In this document: positions 44,261 through 56,465 of the stretch, piece after piece | Numbering within the stretch: the first letter of the stretch is position 1 | How the letters are laid out: each line of letters starts with the position of its first letter | NCBI GenBank assembly: GCA_942486035.1 | Contig: CALNXK010000007.1 | Coordinates: 6,215,001 to 6,279,000 of the forward strand | DNA length: 64,000 nt | Reading direction: 5' to 3' | From: Porites lobata | Lineage: Eukaryota > Cnidaria > Anthozoa > Scleractinia > Poritidae | Notes under the pieces: model-generated | Seen by the model: only the letters and a program-made list of their open reading frames with translations | The model's database searches: none | Told to the model about the DNA's origin: nothing | Translations under genes and position numbers: made by a program

Positions 44261-44720
44261 GTTTGCACGGTTATATATATCTTAGAATCTTTTATACGTT
44301 CAATTCGTTGCATGTCTGTCCAAGATTCCTAAACACTTACTTCCAACTACCTGGCAAAAGCCTCCCGTGGAAAAAAATAACAATTATAATAATAAAACAA
44401 AATAGATAGATGGATGAATGGATGGATGGATAGATAAACAACTTCATAGATAAAACAACTAAATAAATAGAACAAATAATTACTATAATTCAATTCACCT
44501 AAGTTAATCTGAAAACATTTCAATGTGCCGACGAAGGTCGGTAGTGTACATTGCTCTCAAACCTTAACTCTAAAATCCGAACGAAACTCTTAAATCAAGT
44601 CTCTGACGCACTCATGGGGTGATCACAGTTTTCTATTATGAGGTCTAATGCTGTAAATATAAACCGTAGAAACCAACCAACTACTCAGACATTGACTATT
44701 CTGTTCTTCTCTTTCGACAG

Positions 44721-44900
44721 ATTTTACGACTTTGGCCAGTCCGTCGAGTTTGAGTGAGCGAAAAACTGCCAAAAAAGACTCGATGTCCACGCTTGTCATT
44801 GTAGCAGCGTCATTAGGAACAGCTCTATTCATCGCACTGATTGCACTTACATTTGCCCTTTTGGTTTTGCTAAGGCGAAGAAGGCAGCATAGTTCCAAAG
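44721..44900 (+). CDS. Gene 3 transmembrane exon
   Basis: A 180-nt phase 1-1 exon with acceptor TTTCGACAG and donor G|GTACAA. Helix STLVIVAASLGTALFIALIA extends through LTFALLVLL and is followed by RRRRQHSS, a clear stop-transfer signal, so the protein is type I with the lectin domains outside. Confidence 0.85.
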
Positions 44901-45493
44901 GTACAAATGCTCTTCTCATAACATTTATTCTGTTTATAGGCTAAGCTAAACAATGACATCTCTCCACCACATTTTTCCATCTCGAAATAAACAGTCTCAA
45001 TGTGTTGTGTTTCATAACTGAACTTTTTTCCTAAATTTTTATTACCTTAATATCTCCTTACTTGTAAATAGTCGCCGAATTCCAGATTCATAGTTGAAGG
45101 TCTCGAAATCTTTTCTCAGCCCTACATTAAATCCCTCTACTCAGGCTCCAGTTGTACACTTAATTGCGTCAGAAGACTTAAAAAAATGTCTTTTTTCCAA
45201 GACAAAGATAGACATTTATCTTTTGGATTTGATGGAGACCTCTTAACTCTCGGACTTACACGCAAATTCATACCCCTACGGTGGGGGGAAGGGGGTGGGG
45301 GTGGTGGATGGAACCCCTGCCCGGAGTTTTTGATATCTTGCAGTATTTCGAAACGATTTTACCTTTTAAGTGGAAAGCTTTTGATGTTTTTAACAAGATG
45401 AGAGGTATATTTCATGGGTGGTGGCGCTGCTGGAAGCCTGTGACGTTAGCAACGATGGTCGCCATCTTGGATTTTACCAAGAATTAGAAATCA

Positions 45494-45604
45494 GGGGTCA
45501 ATTTAATAAGACTTCTACAAGTGTAATTTCCAAGTGTTGTAGCTCAAAACAATGGCTACACTTGTAAATTACACTTGATGTAAAAGTTTTATTAAATTGA
45601 CCCC
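45494..45604. mobile_element. Hairpin MITE
   Basis: GGGGTCAATTTAATAA and its complement bound a 111-bp imperfect palindrome in a gene 3 intron. Confidence 0.6.
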
Positions 45605-46112
45605 AGGTTAAAACCGCGAGAAATGACATTATTTTGTGCTTTACATGAAAAATAACACATAAATAAGCACTTTGCATGATTTTAGCGCCAAGATTTACTT
45701 TTATTGTTGGAAGAAGTTGAACAAATATGTATTTTCACCCAAAAATGGCTTGACCACCCTCTACTTATGACGTCATATCTCGTAACCATAGCTACTGACC
45801 ATCAATGAACTTGTCTTGTACGTCTGACGGTTAAATAAATGAGTGGTCTGAATTAAGCCATAAAAAATATATACATAAAAATAAAAAAACTAAGACCACC
45901 GAAATTCGTTTATAAGGCTACACTATTATCAACAGCTATTTACAGTTAAAACGGTTTATGAATAACCGGTTTAACTCTTGAAATAACTTGAAATCTTGCA
46001 TCAATTCATATCTTGTATATTATGGGGTCCCCGGGGGGTTTTGACCACAATGTTTGCTCCTCTTTTGCGGAATACCATGCAGATATCCCTGTTTTTTTTT
46101 TCTTTCCTGTAG

Positions 46113-46137
46113 ATTCAAGTAGTGAAGTTGCCGAAAG
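46113..46137 (+). CDS. Gene 3 25-nt cytoplasmic exon
   Basis: Acceptor TTTCCTGTAG, donor AG|GTAGGC, phase 1-2. Encodes SSSEVAE; the split codon gives Arg with the next exon. Confirmed by matching phases on both sides and the homologous block in gene 2. Confidence 0.75.
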
Positions 46138-46329
46138 GTAGGCAAAGAACTGGTCAATAATCATATTGCGTTGTTGATTTATAAAAGTGGGCTTACTGCA
46201 CTCTCTCTGTCGTCATTTTGAGAAAAAATTGTTTACAAACAAATTTATCTGTATAGTTTCACTATACTCTGTTAAGAAGATTTATTATCGAGAAATTCCA
46301 TGGACTAAAATGCTGCATTTTACGTTCAG

Positions 46330-46495
46330 GATTCAGCTTGAAAATCAGGGCAGCTCTTTGAGTGCAACACAGTATACCATAGAGTCCAGCAGGATGTCAG
46401 GTGAAAACGGAGATGGAAGACATGAATTTGAAGCAACCACACGACAGCCTCGCCGGACGGATTGCGAATACACCATGTTGAGTCAGTGTACAATG
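46330..46495 (+). CDS. Gene 3 cytoplasmic exon with first YxxL
   Basis: A 166-nt exon, phase 2-0, acceptor GTTCAG, donor GTAAGT. Encodes IQLENQGSSL...RRTDCEYTMLSQCTM. DCEYTML has an acidic residue at Tyr-3 and Leu at Tyr+3, as in ITAMs. Confidence 0.85.
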
Positions 46496-47107
46496 GTAAG
46501 TCCAGTTTCTTGTGCCGAGAATTTACAACGTAAACGACAATACGCAGCATAAAGACGAAGGGTCTTTTAGGGTTATCGTTATATCTTTTCTGAGTTAGAC
46601 GACATGGTCATCATTCATTTAATTGTTATAGCATTTAACCCTACTCGAACTGAGCTTTTTTTCTTACTTCTGGTCCTGCTGCCGGTAATGTGGGGGCGGG
46701 GGAGCTTCGGAAGCCCTCCCTTTTTAACCTCAGACCCGTTCATAATAATGTGCTCGGCCTTTTAAACATTAAGGTAGAGTTTGATTGAGACAATAATGTA
46801 TATGGTGCATGATGCCGTCATTAGGTTATATTGTTAAAGTTATTGGCAGAACCCAAATTACATTCAACTCCAAAGTTTTGAGTACCTCAAAAATCCCGCC
46901 GGTCTGAATGCAAGTCGCGAATAATTCACCGCATACTAACTGGGTAGCGGTATGACAGCCGGCCGGTGTGTTTCTTTGGCGTTAGCTGACATATGTCTAC
47001 CCTTTAACTGCTTTTTATTATTGCTTCATCTGTTATTATTACATAAACTACACTTCATTTTTAACATTTCCTTTTGTACCTAATTTTTTCCTCCATTAAT
47101 TTTTCAG

Positions 47108-47182
47108 ACACCAAGCGAAAGAGTCTACGCGTCTCTCACTACTGCTAGTGAATCACCGATATACGTCAATCAAATAGGATGA
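47108..47182 (+). CDS. Gene 3 last coding exon with second YxxL
   Basis: Acceptor TTTTTCAG, phase 0, 75 nt to TGA. Encodes TPSERVYASL and PIYVNQIG. With the previous exon it forms (D/E)xxYxxL-x8-(D/E)xxYxxL, 11 residues between the YxxL cores, within the ITAM range of 6-12. YVNQ has Asn at Tyr+2, as in Grb2-SH2 ligands. Confidence 0.85.
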   Translation, partial: TPSERVYASLTTASESPIYVNQIG

Positions 47183-48126
47183 GCCTTTCCCCTTGGCTTA
47201 CAAAAACATAACACGGCTTAGCTTTTAACTCCTATAAAAAAAATAGATGATAATGTATAGTGTGCAAATTGGAACGTCCAATTTAGTCAGGGAGTACACT
47301 CGTTTTTATAAGAACCTTTTTTTAGTAGAACGTTCAGGCTGAGTTAACAAAAAAAAAAAAAGATAACTGGGAAAATACCCAGACTGAAAGTCAATTAAGA
47401 ACGAGTATCTATCTCTTTTGCTGTATGCTCCTCTTTGTACCACAGGAAAGCTGCACGGAAAGGAAATAACAATTTAAAAAAGCGCACAAATATGATTTAT
47501 GACTGATCGCTCTTTATTTCTCTACTTGGCCCAGCAACTGAGTGTTTTCCATCGCTCTTCTTTTTCACTAATAACGCTTTTCCAAATGACCCTTCGCCGA
47601 TTTTCTTCACCCGTACGTACCGATCCATCACTTCCGCTTGTGAGGAGGTCCAAACGTCTACTTTCCTCCGGTGAACGCTAACATTTTCTTCATATCTATA
47701 ATGATGGGCTGAAACTAGAGTTATGGTAGTTCCTCCGTTGCTAATACAACGTAACGAAGGAAAAAGTTCGTAAAGTGGCGCCCGAAAAGGGAATTCTCGT
47801 TACTTTTGAGCCTGCGAGAAAGAAAGATTACACAGCGGCTTATTTCATTGAAAGTTGATTTTAAACTGGAGTATTCAATCAAGGATGCTGGATTTGAAAT
47901 TCTTATTGAAGTAGGTGTCAAGGGATTAGATGATGTATACACCCTAAAAAAATTACAATTCAATCGTTCTCCATTTGCGCTTCGTATTATCATAAAAGAG
48001 AAACGAATCCAAACTTTGCCTTAGACAAGATAAAAAAAAAAGCATTCGATAACAGTCAATCGTCTCTCACGTCACAACTTTAAAAGTCCGGGCAATATTG
48101 AGCCCAAGTCCCCAAGGACATCAATG

Positions 48127-48127
48127 A

Positions 48128-48181
<54 letters not shown>
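48127..48181. repeat. (ATT)n microsatellite
   Basis: About 18 uninterrupted ATT units. Confidence 0.95.
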
Positions 48182-49401
48182 CTCGCGGTATAAAACTTTG
48201 GAATGCTGTCCACATTATGAGTAGTATAGGGCGCATAACATAACCTACACCACTTGAGAAGCTACACTTAGAAGTAAAAAAAGGGCGGTGCGAGACCTAA
48301 TACAATCCTAATATACATAATGATATGAATCTCTCTACTTAAGAAGCCAATTTAGAATATTATTAAATTCTTATACTCTGTAAAACCGACGCAAAGACAT
48401 GATGATATAATTATCTCTACTAGAAGCCTGTTTGGTCTTTTCATGGAGCCGGTGGTTTTCTAAACTCATCTCCACCTTGGCAATCACACGGTGAGATAAA
48501 GACTTTAATAAACAATGTCGTAAGCAGTTAATATTTATTGCTGTGAAGATACTGGTGTTCATTGTATTCTTCATATCAGCATTGTAAATCAGTAACGCTT
48601 AAGTAATACCATTATATCCCCTTTCTCCTGAAGTTCAAACTTTCGAATGAAGCTTTAAAGATTCTATGACTTTTAGGATACTAACGTGTTTTTTGGGGAT
48701 TTTCTCTAGCGCCTTTTCTTTGAAAAAATAAAATAAAAATAGGAGATCTCCTTAGTAAAATGCAGTAAAAGACAAAACATAGACAACAAGACTGGGCAGT
48801 AACCGATCTCCTCCGGTTAATAGATAGGAGCATGAAAGTTTTAAGCTACAGAGCTTTTAAAAAATCTAAGTAAACTGATAAACTTTGGTCTTCCATCAAC
48901 GAAGGTATTCAGTCTGAGTTCCAGTCCCTCGCGTCTGGGTTAGGAGCATTATTGTAAATTGGTAAACGTCCGTGCCTGATTTGATAATCTTCTAATAAAT
49001 AATACACGATTTCAGGTGGGTTCAGACAAGTAAGCCACCGCACTGAGATATTTCTCCACCGTCGTTTTCCTGGACTACTCAAATATCTGCCGATGGGAAG
49101 TCCATCATTCCCGCTAAAATGAGCGTTTAGACAGTATCGGATGTTACTGAAGTAGGGATTTCCACCAATGTAGATGATCTTCTAAGATAAGCAACACTGT
49201 TAATATTTAGTTGCAAACGACGACATGAAATTTAGTGTAATAGTATTTGAAATTTTCAATTGCCATTTTGGATCTATCTCGTTCCAAACCTTTTCCACCT
49301 ATATTGTCAATTGTGACACCTGAGCCGAGAACTTTTGAGACTAGAGTTGACATCCAGTTGAAAGCAAGAGTCACGGGCTCCTGGTTCATTTTAAAGATCT
49401 A

Positions 49402-49846
49402 GGCTACATTCAAATGGCACCGGAACCACTCAATATTTTTGCTCTGCTCACTCTCGAAACTGACAAACCAGGTTGAATTTTAACTTTTCAGAAGAGGGTT
49501 TACCATTTACTCATGCGTAAATAAGGTTACTCCTTAGAAAATCCAAAATGATATCTCCCAGCTGAGTTACTACGCATCCATTGAAATGCACCTTTATGGC
49601 GCTCACACCACTCTGGTCGTATTTGTCCTACAAAATTTTGTCGGTCATGGTGTTCACATTGCGCCGGTTTAATTTTCGACAAGCCGTGATTAAAATTTTG
49701 ACCTCGATTTTAGCATTCAATTTTTGAACATCTAGCCGTTCAAAGTTTTTGTACGGGTTAGCTTGGTTCCGGTGTGAACCAAACACCTGACCGCACGAAT
49801 TTTTGATCGGTTGAAAATTCTTCCTGCGCCGTGTGAACGTAGCCCC
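49402..49846. mobile_element. MITE-like element, GGCTACRTTCA ends
   Basis: Left end GGCTACATTCAAATGGCACCGG and right end GCGCCGTGTGAACGTAGCC are imperfect complements. No clean target duplication. Confidence 0.4.
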
Positions 49847-50374
49847 ATGCAGTCCCTTTGGCCGACTTTTACTACCTGATAAAACAAATTCACCTCATTA
49901 TTCCTGCAAATTTCATAAACCCCCGACATTCTGGCGCCGTCCTGTACATTAAAGCTTCTAAGGGCGCTGTGAAGAGGCTGTAGATTCATTTTTTCGCGGT
50001 AAAACTGAACAATTTTAAGATGATCCTGATCCACTTACGTTTCTTTATGTACTGAATCTCCTTCGGACCTCTTCATCTCGGGTAATCGAGTTAACTATAT
50101 TAGGCAAAAGAAGACAACCTGTTTTCGCGGTTTTTTCGTTTGCAGTTATATAAATCATTACCATATATATTTTTATATTATTTAGGATAATTCTTGAATA
50201 TTATTCAGTTAACGAATAACTTTCGAATCCAGGTGTGTGATATGTTCCTAACATCATGAATAGCCGAACCAAGCTGCCGGAGAGGTTAAAGCACGAGAAT
50301 TTAACGAGCAACAAATTGAAATAAATTGAGTCTTGCCAGGTGAGTTAATTAAACAGCAGTTTTTGAATCAGACT

Positions 50375-50406
50375 ATTCACTAATCTGTACCTACAGATTA
50401 GTGAAT
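50375..50406. repeat. Perfect 15-bp hairpin, 2-nt loop
   Basis: ATTCACTAATCTGTA and its exact complement around CC; the sequence then partly repeats (AATCTGTAGG). Confidence 0.85.
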
Positions 50407-50558
50407 AATCTGTAGGTTGCGCGCACAATGCATGATTTCCAAGAGCTATGTCAAGTGCACGGACAGCAATGTCAAGTTCGCGGACAGCGAAGTAAGAATG
50501 GCTTTTCGATTCGCTTCATCGACCCAGCAAGAAATTGAGAAATTACTTGAAGATAAAG

Positions 50559-50722
50559 TATAATAAAACAATTATTAGATTCGGTTTTTGTGATATCCGG
50601 AATGATCAAGGTCTCGGTTAGTGTTATCAGCCTCAGCCTTCGGCTTCGGCTGATAACACTTACCGAAACCTTGATTATTCCGGATATCACAAAAACCTCA
50701 TCCAATAATTGTTTATTATCTG
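50559..50722. mobile_element. Palindromic MITE
   Basis: Arms of about 75 bp (TAAAACAATTATTAGATTCGG..., GTGATATCCGGAATGATCAAGG...) fold back around a CAGCCTTCGGCTTC loop. Confidence 0.75.
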
Positions 50723-50912
50723 AGATTTTATTCCTCTCTTTACTGCTGCCGATTATTTGAACATGACGGTGTCCAACAAGAAAGCTCTTGCTACTTTGGA
50801 CACTGTACACAAATGAACTTAATGTCTTTTAGTTAATTATTATTTGTCAGCTACTTCATTTTCCTCAGCTACCTACGTACACTCATGTAAATATCTTATA
50901 TAGTTTGAAATA

Positions 50913-50935
50913 AAGAATTGAATTGAATTGAATTG
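50913..50935 (+). repeat. (GAATT)n tail
   Basis: Four GAATT units after AATAAA-like sequence; looks like the 3' end of a degraded LINE. Confidence 0.5.
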
Positions 50936-52341
50936 TTACAACCGTGTTTCAACATGGCGACGCTAGGTTGCGCTAAATTTCGTCGTTGCGAATCGTCCCA
51001 TGTAACGACTTCTATTTCTCGGATGGCGTCAAATGAAAGCAAGAGCTGCTTTGTTTATAGATGTACGACTTGTGATTTCAACTATGTTTTTGTTGTTTAT
51101 TAGAATACAACAGAGCAAAATAATCGCTCTCGCTATACAGCTGGATTTTTCCCCCAACATCGCGCGCTCACAATGGTCATAGTTCAAGATCACATCTGAC
51201 ATCTAACAATAAAACTGTTTCCTAACAAAATATCTCTGAGTGAACCAGACAGCAAAATTCATGTCGACTTCAGAGGTTAACACAACACTGTACCCGCGAG
51301 CGTTGAAGTTGACTTTGATAAGAGTGTACACGTAGTAATACCTCTTAGTGGGTCTATATGACAAATCAGTGAATGACCGGTCTTTCAAGAAACCATTTAA
51401 CTTTGTTTCGTGTTATCTCAAAGGTGAGATTCTGCCGAAACAAAATTAACAAAGAGGGGCGCGGAGGGGAACAGTCCGGTGGGTGTTCATTGAATCAAAT
51501 ACGAACTTAGGCAACTTTTTATACGTATTATTTTTATTCGCTTATACTATAACTCTTTATATAATTTTTAAAGCACAAAGTATATAAAACTGGATTTTTC
51601 TTTTAAAAAAAAAGCATCATCAATGCTAATTGAAGCAGGTTAATTGTACTAATGCAATTTTCAGTTCCGGCAAAACTTCCAATCATTCGATGTCGACATG
51701 CAGATGTTTTAGCTGAAAAGGAAAAAAGAAAAAAAACGATTATTATAAGTAATGAAGAGATATAGAATAATTGATGCGGCTAACTTAAGGTACAACTGCT
51801 TCGAAATTCATTATCGTGCCGGCTAAAATTAAGCCCTGTTAACGCTGACGTAAAACTCGCGTAGCCACTTACACTCAGCACGTTTGAATTGAGTATGGGC
51901 TAGCCCATAACAGAGACCGGGCTGTTCAGTTTTCCTGTTAACACACTTCAGTTCGGTTCACTTTTTTAATACCACTCTCACTCGAATAAGCGCTTATCTA
52001 ATTAAGCAATTGAGGCACTTACTCGAGATAGGAAAGTTGGACGCTGCATAGAATTGTTTCTTTAAACTTACAAGTATTATTATTTTCATTAACTAACGGA
52101 AAAGTCTTATCTTTTTTGATTGCATCAGGGCCGCCGTATTATTCAGGAGAGTCCAAAATACGACGCTTACTCGAGTAAATACAGTACGCAAGGGTCGAGT
52201 CTCCGCTGAAAGAAATTATACTTTATGGCCTATCCTGAGAAGTTATTCTCTAAAATGGGTAAATGGACATTGCATAAAAATAGCATTAATAAGATTTTCC
52301 TACGTTCGTCGGCACTCCACCATTTAATAAATTTCTTGCAG

Positions 52342-52490
52342 ATCAAACGATTCCATTCATTATTGAGCGTGCTTTCCGTAATCTACAGAAAGTTACGCAA
52401 TTCAAGACTTTGCCTCACATTCTAATGGCAGACACGGAAGAAGAATCTATGGAAGAGCTTGCTAGTCTATTAGCTGATCGGAAAGTGTGA
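52342..52490 (+). CDS. Orphan terminal exon, uncertain
   Basis: Acceptor ATTTCTTGCAG then 49 open codons (IPFIIERAFRNLQKVTQF... EEESMEELASLLADRKV) to TGA. The composition is protein-like and amphipathic, but I do not recognise the family and see no upstream exon. Could be the end of a gene fragment or an accident. Confidence 0.3.
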
Positions 52491-52611
52491 CGCCTTGTAT
52501 CGAATACTGAGTTTCAGCCGACCAATGATGATGTTGTTAGACAGAGTCCTAGGATGAAAACTCTCTCTGATTCTTCCTTTATGATACTGCCCCTTTTATG
52601 ATAATGCATAC

Positions 52612-54671
52612 TCACCTAGTGCAATATAGTTCAACAGCAGGGTTTGCTTTTGTAGTTCTAAGTTCACCATTTCCTATACGGTAATTATTGTTCCCAGTTA
52701 GACACCTTGCTTTTGCCTCTTTTGCCTCCTTTTTACCTTTGTAAAGACCAGCGTCGTTACCATTTAAGTCTGGTACACACAAGTTTTGTTCTGTGTCAGT
52801 ATCAGCGTCTGGTTGTACTTTACATCTTGTCTTCTCCAAATGAGGACTCAGACGTTGAATTTTGCATCTGCCCGTCAGCGCTATGAACTGCAAATGGGTT
52901 TGGTAAGGGGATAGACCTTGATTGCATCGGTACTCCAAACACACCACGCCCTTACCACCAACCCTTGTTGTCTTCTCCGCTACGTAGCCATAATCCAGCA
53001 CCTCTTGACCGTTTCTCACTTCTCCACGGCGTGCTTTGCCAACGCTTTTAACATAGATGACTGATTCAGAACTGGATCCATTAACAATGGCTTTGATGAA
53101 GCAGATATCAGAACCCAGAACCTGCCAGACTCGAGGGTTTCTAGGGTGTTTTTCTCGGCTACTTTCCCAGTTAAAACTTGCTGCTGGACTAGATATAGCT
53201 TCCTGGAATTTGAACGCAAAATCAACTGCTTTGCGCTGCTGACACCGACTTTCCTGTCCCATTCCATACACTGGACCACTGGAACCTGCAATAGTAGAGG
53301 TAAACTGAAATGACTGAATAGGATGACTTGAGGGATTTCTTGAAATAATCCGCGGATTCACCGCAAGAGGAAAGTTTCTGGGTTGTTGCGGTATCAAAGG
53401 GGCTGCGTAAAGTTCAGCTTGAATGACTGCTGGCCAATTTCGCAGACTCCGAATGCACAAGATTCCACTAGCAGGAACGGTTTCCTGGCGATAGGAGGTA
53501 AACGATTGGCCATTGCTGCTTTGGCCAATGCGAGTCACCACCGCTCCAGCTGGGGCAACCACTCTCACATAACTGGCAACAATCGGGGAATCCCAGTTTA
53601 TTGTGTCATAAGGTACATTTGGCGTGATTTCGCTGACAAAGAACTTCCTTCTACGTTACCTCTTCGTCCGCCCAACGTACTCTACAACATCTTCCTCTTC
53701 AGTTCTAAGAACTCCAAACTTCACCCAGAGACCTGTTTCTTTGTTCAGATAATATTGATATACAGGAAGGCCATCGGGTAGATCTAACTTTTCAACATCG
53801 ATGCGAACACTTATGTTTCGGTCAAGGTTCAGCTTATTGCCACCGCTGTCAGAGAAGGACTGCCTTAGCATCCCCGCTGAAGCTAGCATAACCTCCTCTC
53901 CATCGTCATCTGTTGTAGAAAAATCTCCTGGAGCTGCAGCCATGTCTGCCTCATTTCTAGGATCAACCACTCCCACGTTAGCTGTAATCTCCCCGTCGTA
54001 CACCTTCCCATCAGCGGTAACAAAAGCTCTCTCTGGAATGTCAACAGCAGCGAAAGCAGGTTTTGTTGGGGCACTCAAAGGTATTTTCTTTTTCTGGGCG
54101 GCTGCAAATTTTATTGGCGATGGTTTATTCTGGAGCACGATGGTGTAGAATGAAATTTGTTCTTCATGTAATTCAAACGCCTTAGTGGTGTCTTGTAAGT
54201 ATCCGTAGGGGTCTGTTATATTCAAAACCAGTCTCCTGGAACCAGCCTCAACGGTAAATCGAAAATTTCCAGCCATGTCTGTATAGTACTTTTTCTTGTC
54301 TCCTATAACTTCGATTTCACCCAACATCAGCGCTTCACCTTCTTCATTGATTACTCTGCCACGAACCACTATGTCTGGCACAGCACACGAAGAGCACTCA
54401 CAACCTCTTACTTTTTCAACGTTGAATTTTATACCATTAGGGCAACTGACTTGGCTTTTCATTAGCGGGGAAACAGGGCTACAACAACGCTTGAGCTTGG
54501 CACTTCTTCTTCCGCATTTTCCAGAGTCTCCCTGGCCTCGCCTAACGCACTTGTCATAAGAACAAGTACCAACATCGACTATGTTACTTCCACTGCCATC
54601 TTCAGTACAACCAGGGGGCAAAGTGACCTCTTTTCTAAGAGGATTAGGATCACATGAATCATCCCCGCTAC
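52612..54671 (-). CDS. Gene 4 CILP-like terminal exon, one in-frame stop
   Basis: A 2,060-nt exon, acceptor AATCCTAG, phase-1 entry, ending at TAG (52,612). Cys-rich start (CDPNPLRK, GCTEDGSGS, CECSSC), then IVVRGRVINEEGE with a YTDMAGNFRF beta-sandwich segment, and a C-terminal half with KGVVCLEYRCNQGL and CVPDLNGNDAGLY. The order and motifs match the region after the Ig domain of cartilage intermediate layer proteins, secreted matrix proteins. One TAA lies in frame at 53,656-53,658 after YVGRTKR, with the frame open on both sides. A 27-nt GT-AG stretch there is too short to be an intron. Pseudogene, allele, or assembly error are possible. Confidence 0.82.
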
Positions 54672-55001
54672 CTAGGATTTAAAGGTAAATTGCATCTTAC
54701 AGAATAGAATTAAAAAGCAATGGAATAAACGTTTTTGTGGTTGGGCAAGGGAGAGCGGTGAAAATTTAGTCTTATTCGGTTAAAAAAGATCGATTTATTG
54801 AGAAACCCCACTGCTTCATAGATGGAGTTAAGTGATCCACTCCGAGAACAGCACACGTACATCAGGACGACATTGCTATTCCCAGTAAGTTTTATGGTTG
54901 TTTATCGCTGGTTTATGTTTGTCCATCATGTGGAAGGCAGCCAGAATCCAGAGCATGAAAGGCACAGTATATGAATAGGAAACATCTAGTGCCAACTGCT
55001 A

Positions 55002-55440
55002 CAGTCGAACCTGTATTAAGTGGTCACCCTCGGAGAATGGCTTACAGGGTGACCGCCTAATACAGGTTGTAAGCAACACAGTTCAAAGAATTCGATCTCC
55101 AGTGCTGATCAGATCAGACGTTTGACCTCAAGTAGAAACATTCATTTCCGGCTTTTTAATGATTTTGCGAAAATAAACAAGGAAATCAATTGTTGTACCT
55201 CGTGTGCTACATTATTTGAAACTGTATGAACAAGTAATTGACATCGTGTGACCGTTTAATACATGTCAAGACAATAGAAAAAGTCCCGTTAGGACTTCGC
55301 AAATGGTGACCGCGACCGCTTCATAGATGTGACCGGTTATTAATAGAGGTCGAAATTACAGTACATCATGGGAAGTAATTTTCGACACTTTGGAAACTGA
55401 CCGCTTAATAGAGGGTGAACGCTTAATACAGGTTCGACTG
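55002..55440. mobile_element. Tigger/pogo-type MITE
   Basis: 439 bp, ends CAGTCGAACCTGTATTAAG and CTTAATACAGGTTCGACTG, flanked by TA. Confidence 0.85.
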
Positions 55441-55618
55441 TATTCAACTTTAATTAAAGAGCCTTTTTAGAAATAGTTAACTTGTATTCTGGCACTTTGA
55501 CATGAAAACAAAGTGTTCAGTTGGTAAATTTAATCCAAATACAAAAAAAATGAACGATCGATTCAGGCTAGCAGAAATCACGATAAGAGTGTTGTATTAT
55601 CTGGAGAATAATTATGTA

Positions 55619-56147
55619 CCATAAATGCTCGAATTAGCGCCCAGCTTCAAATAAGCACCCCGCTTCGAATTAGCGCCCCTCCTAAGGCTCAAAATTTGTA
55701 ATAAGCGCCCCCTTCAAATAAGCGCCCCCCCTCCCCCGAGAAAAAATGAGTTGTGGTACTCGGTAAGATATACGAGACGTATACGGTCTATACGGTTCTC
55801 TTAATGAAATGTGACATTGTTAAATAGTATAAACAGTAACGTCCTTTCAAAGTCGCACTGGTTTGCTTCTCATTTCCTTGATAGAAATATCCATGTGAGC
55901 ACATAGCTGCTTCACTTTATTAAGTTCCTCGTAAAACTTTGCTCCCAATCGCCGGCTCCTTGTTACTGCCTTAAAAGTTCCTGGAATTACGAGGCCATTT
56001 TCGGTAAAGATAGTGTCATTTTGAGGCTAAAAATTGATAAACGAAATAAGCGCCCCCCTTCAAATAAGCGCTCCCCTTCGAATTAGCGCCCCCCTCTCGC
56101 CTTAGAAAATTAAAGAAGCGCCAGGGCGCTAATTCGAGCATTTACGG
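55619..56147. mobile_element. MITE with CCRTAAATGCTCGAATTAGCGCC ends
   Basis: 529 bp, inverted ends, flanked by TA; interior built of AATAAGCGCCCC and AATTAGCGCCCC words. Same end type (TACCGTAAA) as 57,708-58,007. Confidence 0.8.
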
Positions 56148-56313
56148 TAATTTGTAATTGTTGAATTTTAAAACTTGGAAGCAGTTGTAAAAAAAAAAAA
56201 AAAATAAGAAAGAAAGAAAAGAAAAGAAAAGCACCACGAAATGAAAAAGGCGGGTCTCGACTAATTTTTTCTCGTACACTGCTTAACTAAACTAAAACCT
56301 TCCTTTTTCTTAC

Positions 56314-56465
56314 CAGCAATCACTGTCAGCGTCGCTTCGCTTGACACCACTTTTCCGTATCTGTTTGTCGCTCGACATTTGTATAAGCCATCATCAGCGG
56401 TCGATAAGCTTGTCAAACGTAGAGTCTTGGACACCTTATTTGCCATTGGTACATTGTCATGGAGC
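56314..56465 (-). CDS. Gene 4 Ig domain, second half
   Basis: A 152-nt exon, phase 2-1, acceptor TTATTGCAG, donor G|GTAAGA. Encodes LHDNVPMANKVSKTLRLTSL then STADDGLYKCRATNRYGKV, the DxGxYxC hallmark of an Ig domain. Confidence 0.85.

Larger units (their letters stand above)
47183..52341. other. Intergenic, between convergent genes 3 and 4
   Basis: About 5 kb with no convincing gene. Contains a (ATT)n tract, MITE-like elements and hairpins listed separately, and a GAATT-repeat LINE-type tail near 50,915. Confidence 0.5.
54672..56313. other. Gene 4 intron with two MITEs
   Basis: No exon seen; elements at 55,002-55,440 and 55,619-56,147 fill most of it. Confidence 0.55.

Noticed and set aside
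53631..53657. 27-nt intron removing the CILP stop
   Set aside because: Has GT and AG and keeps frame, but is far below known spliceosomal intron lengths.
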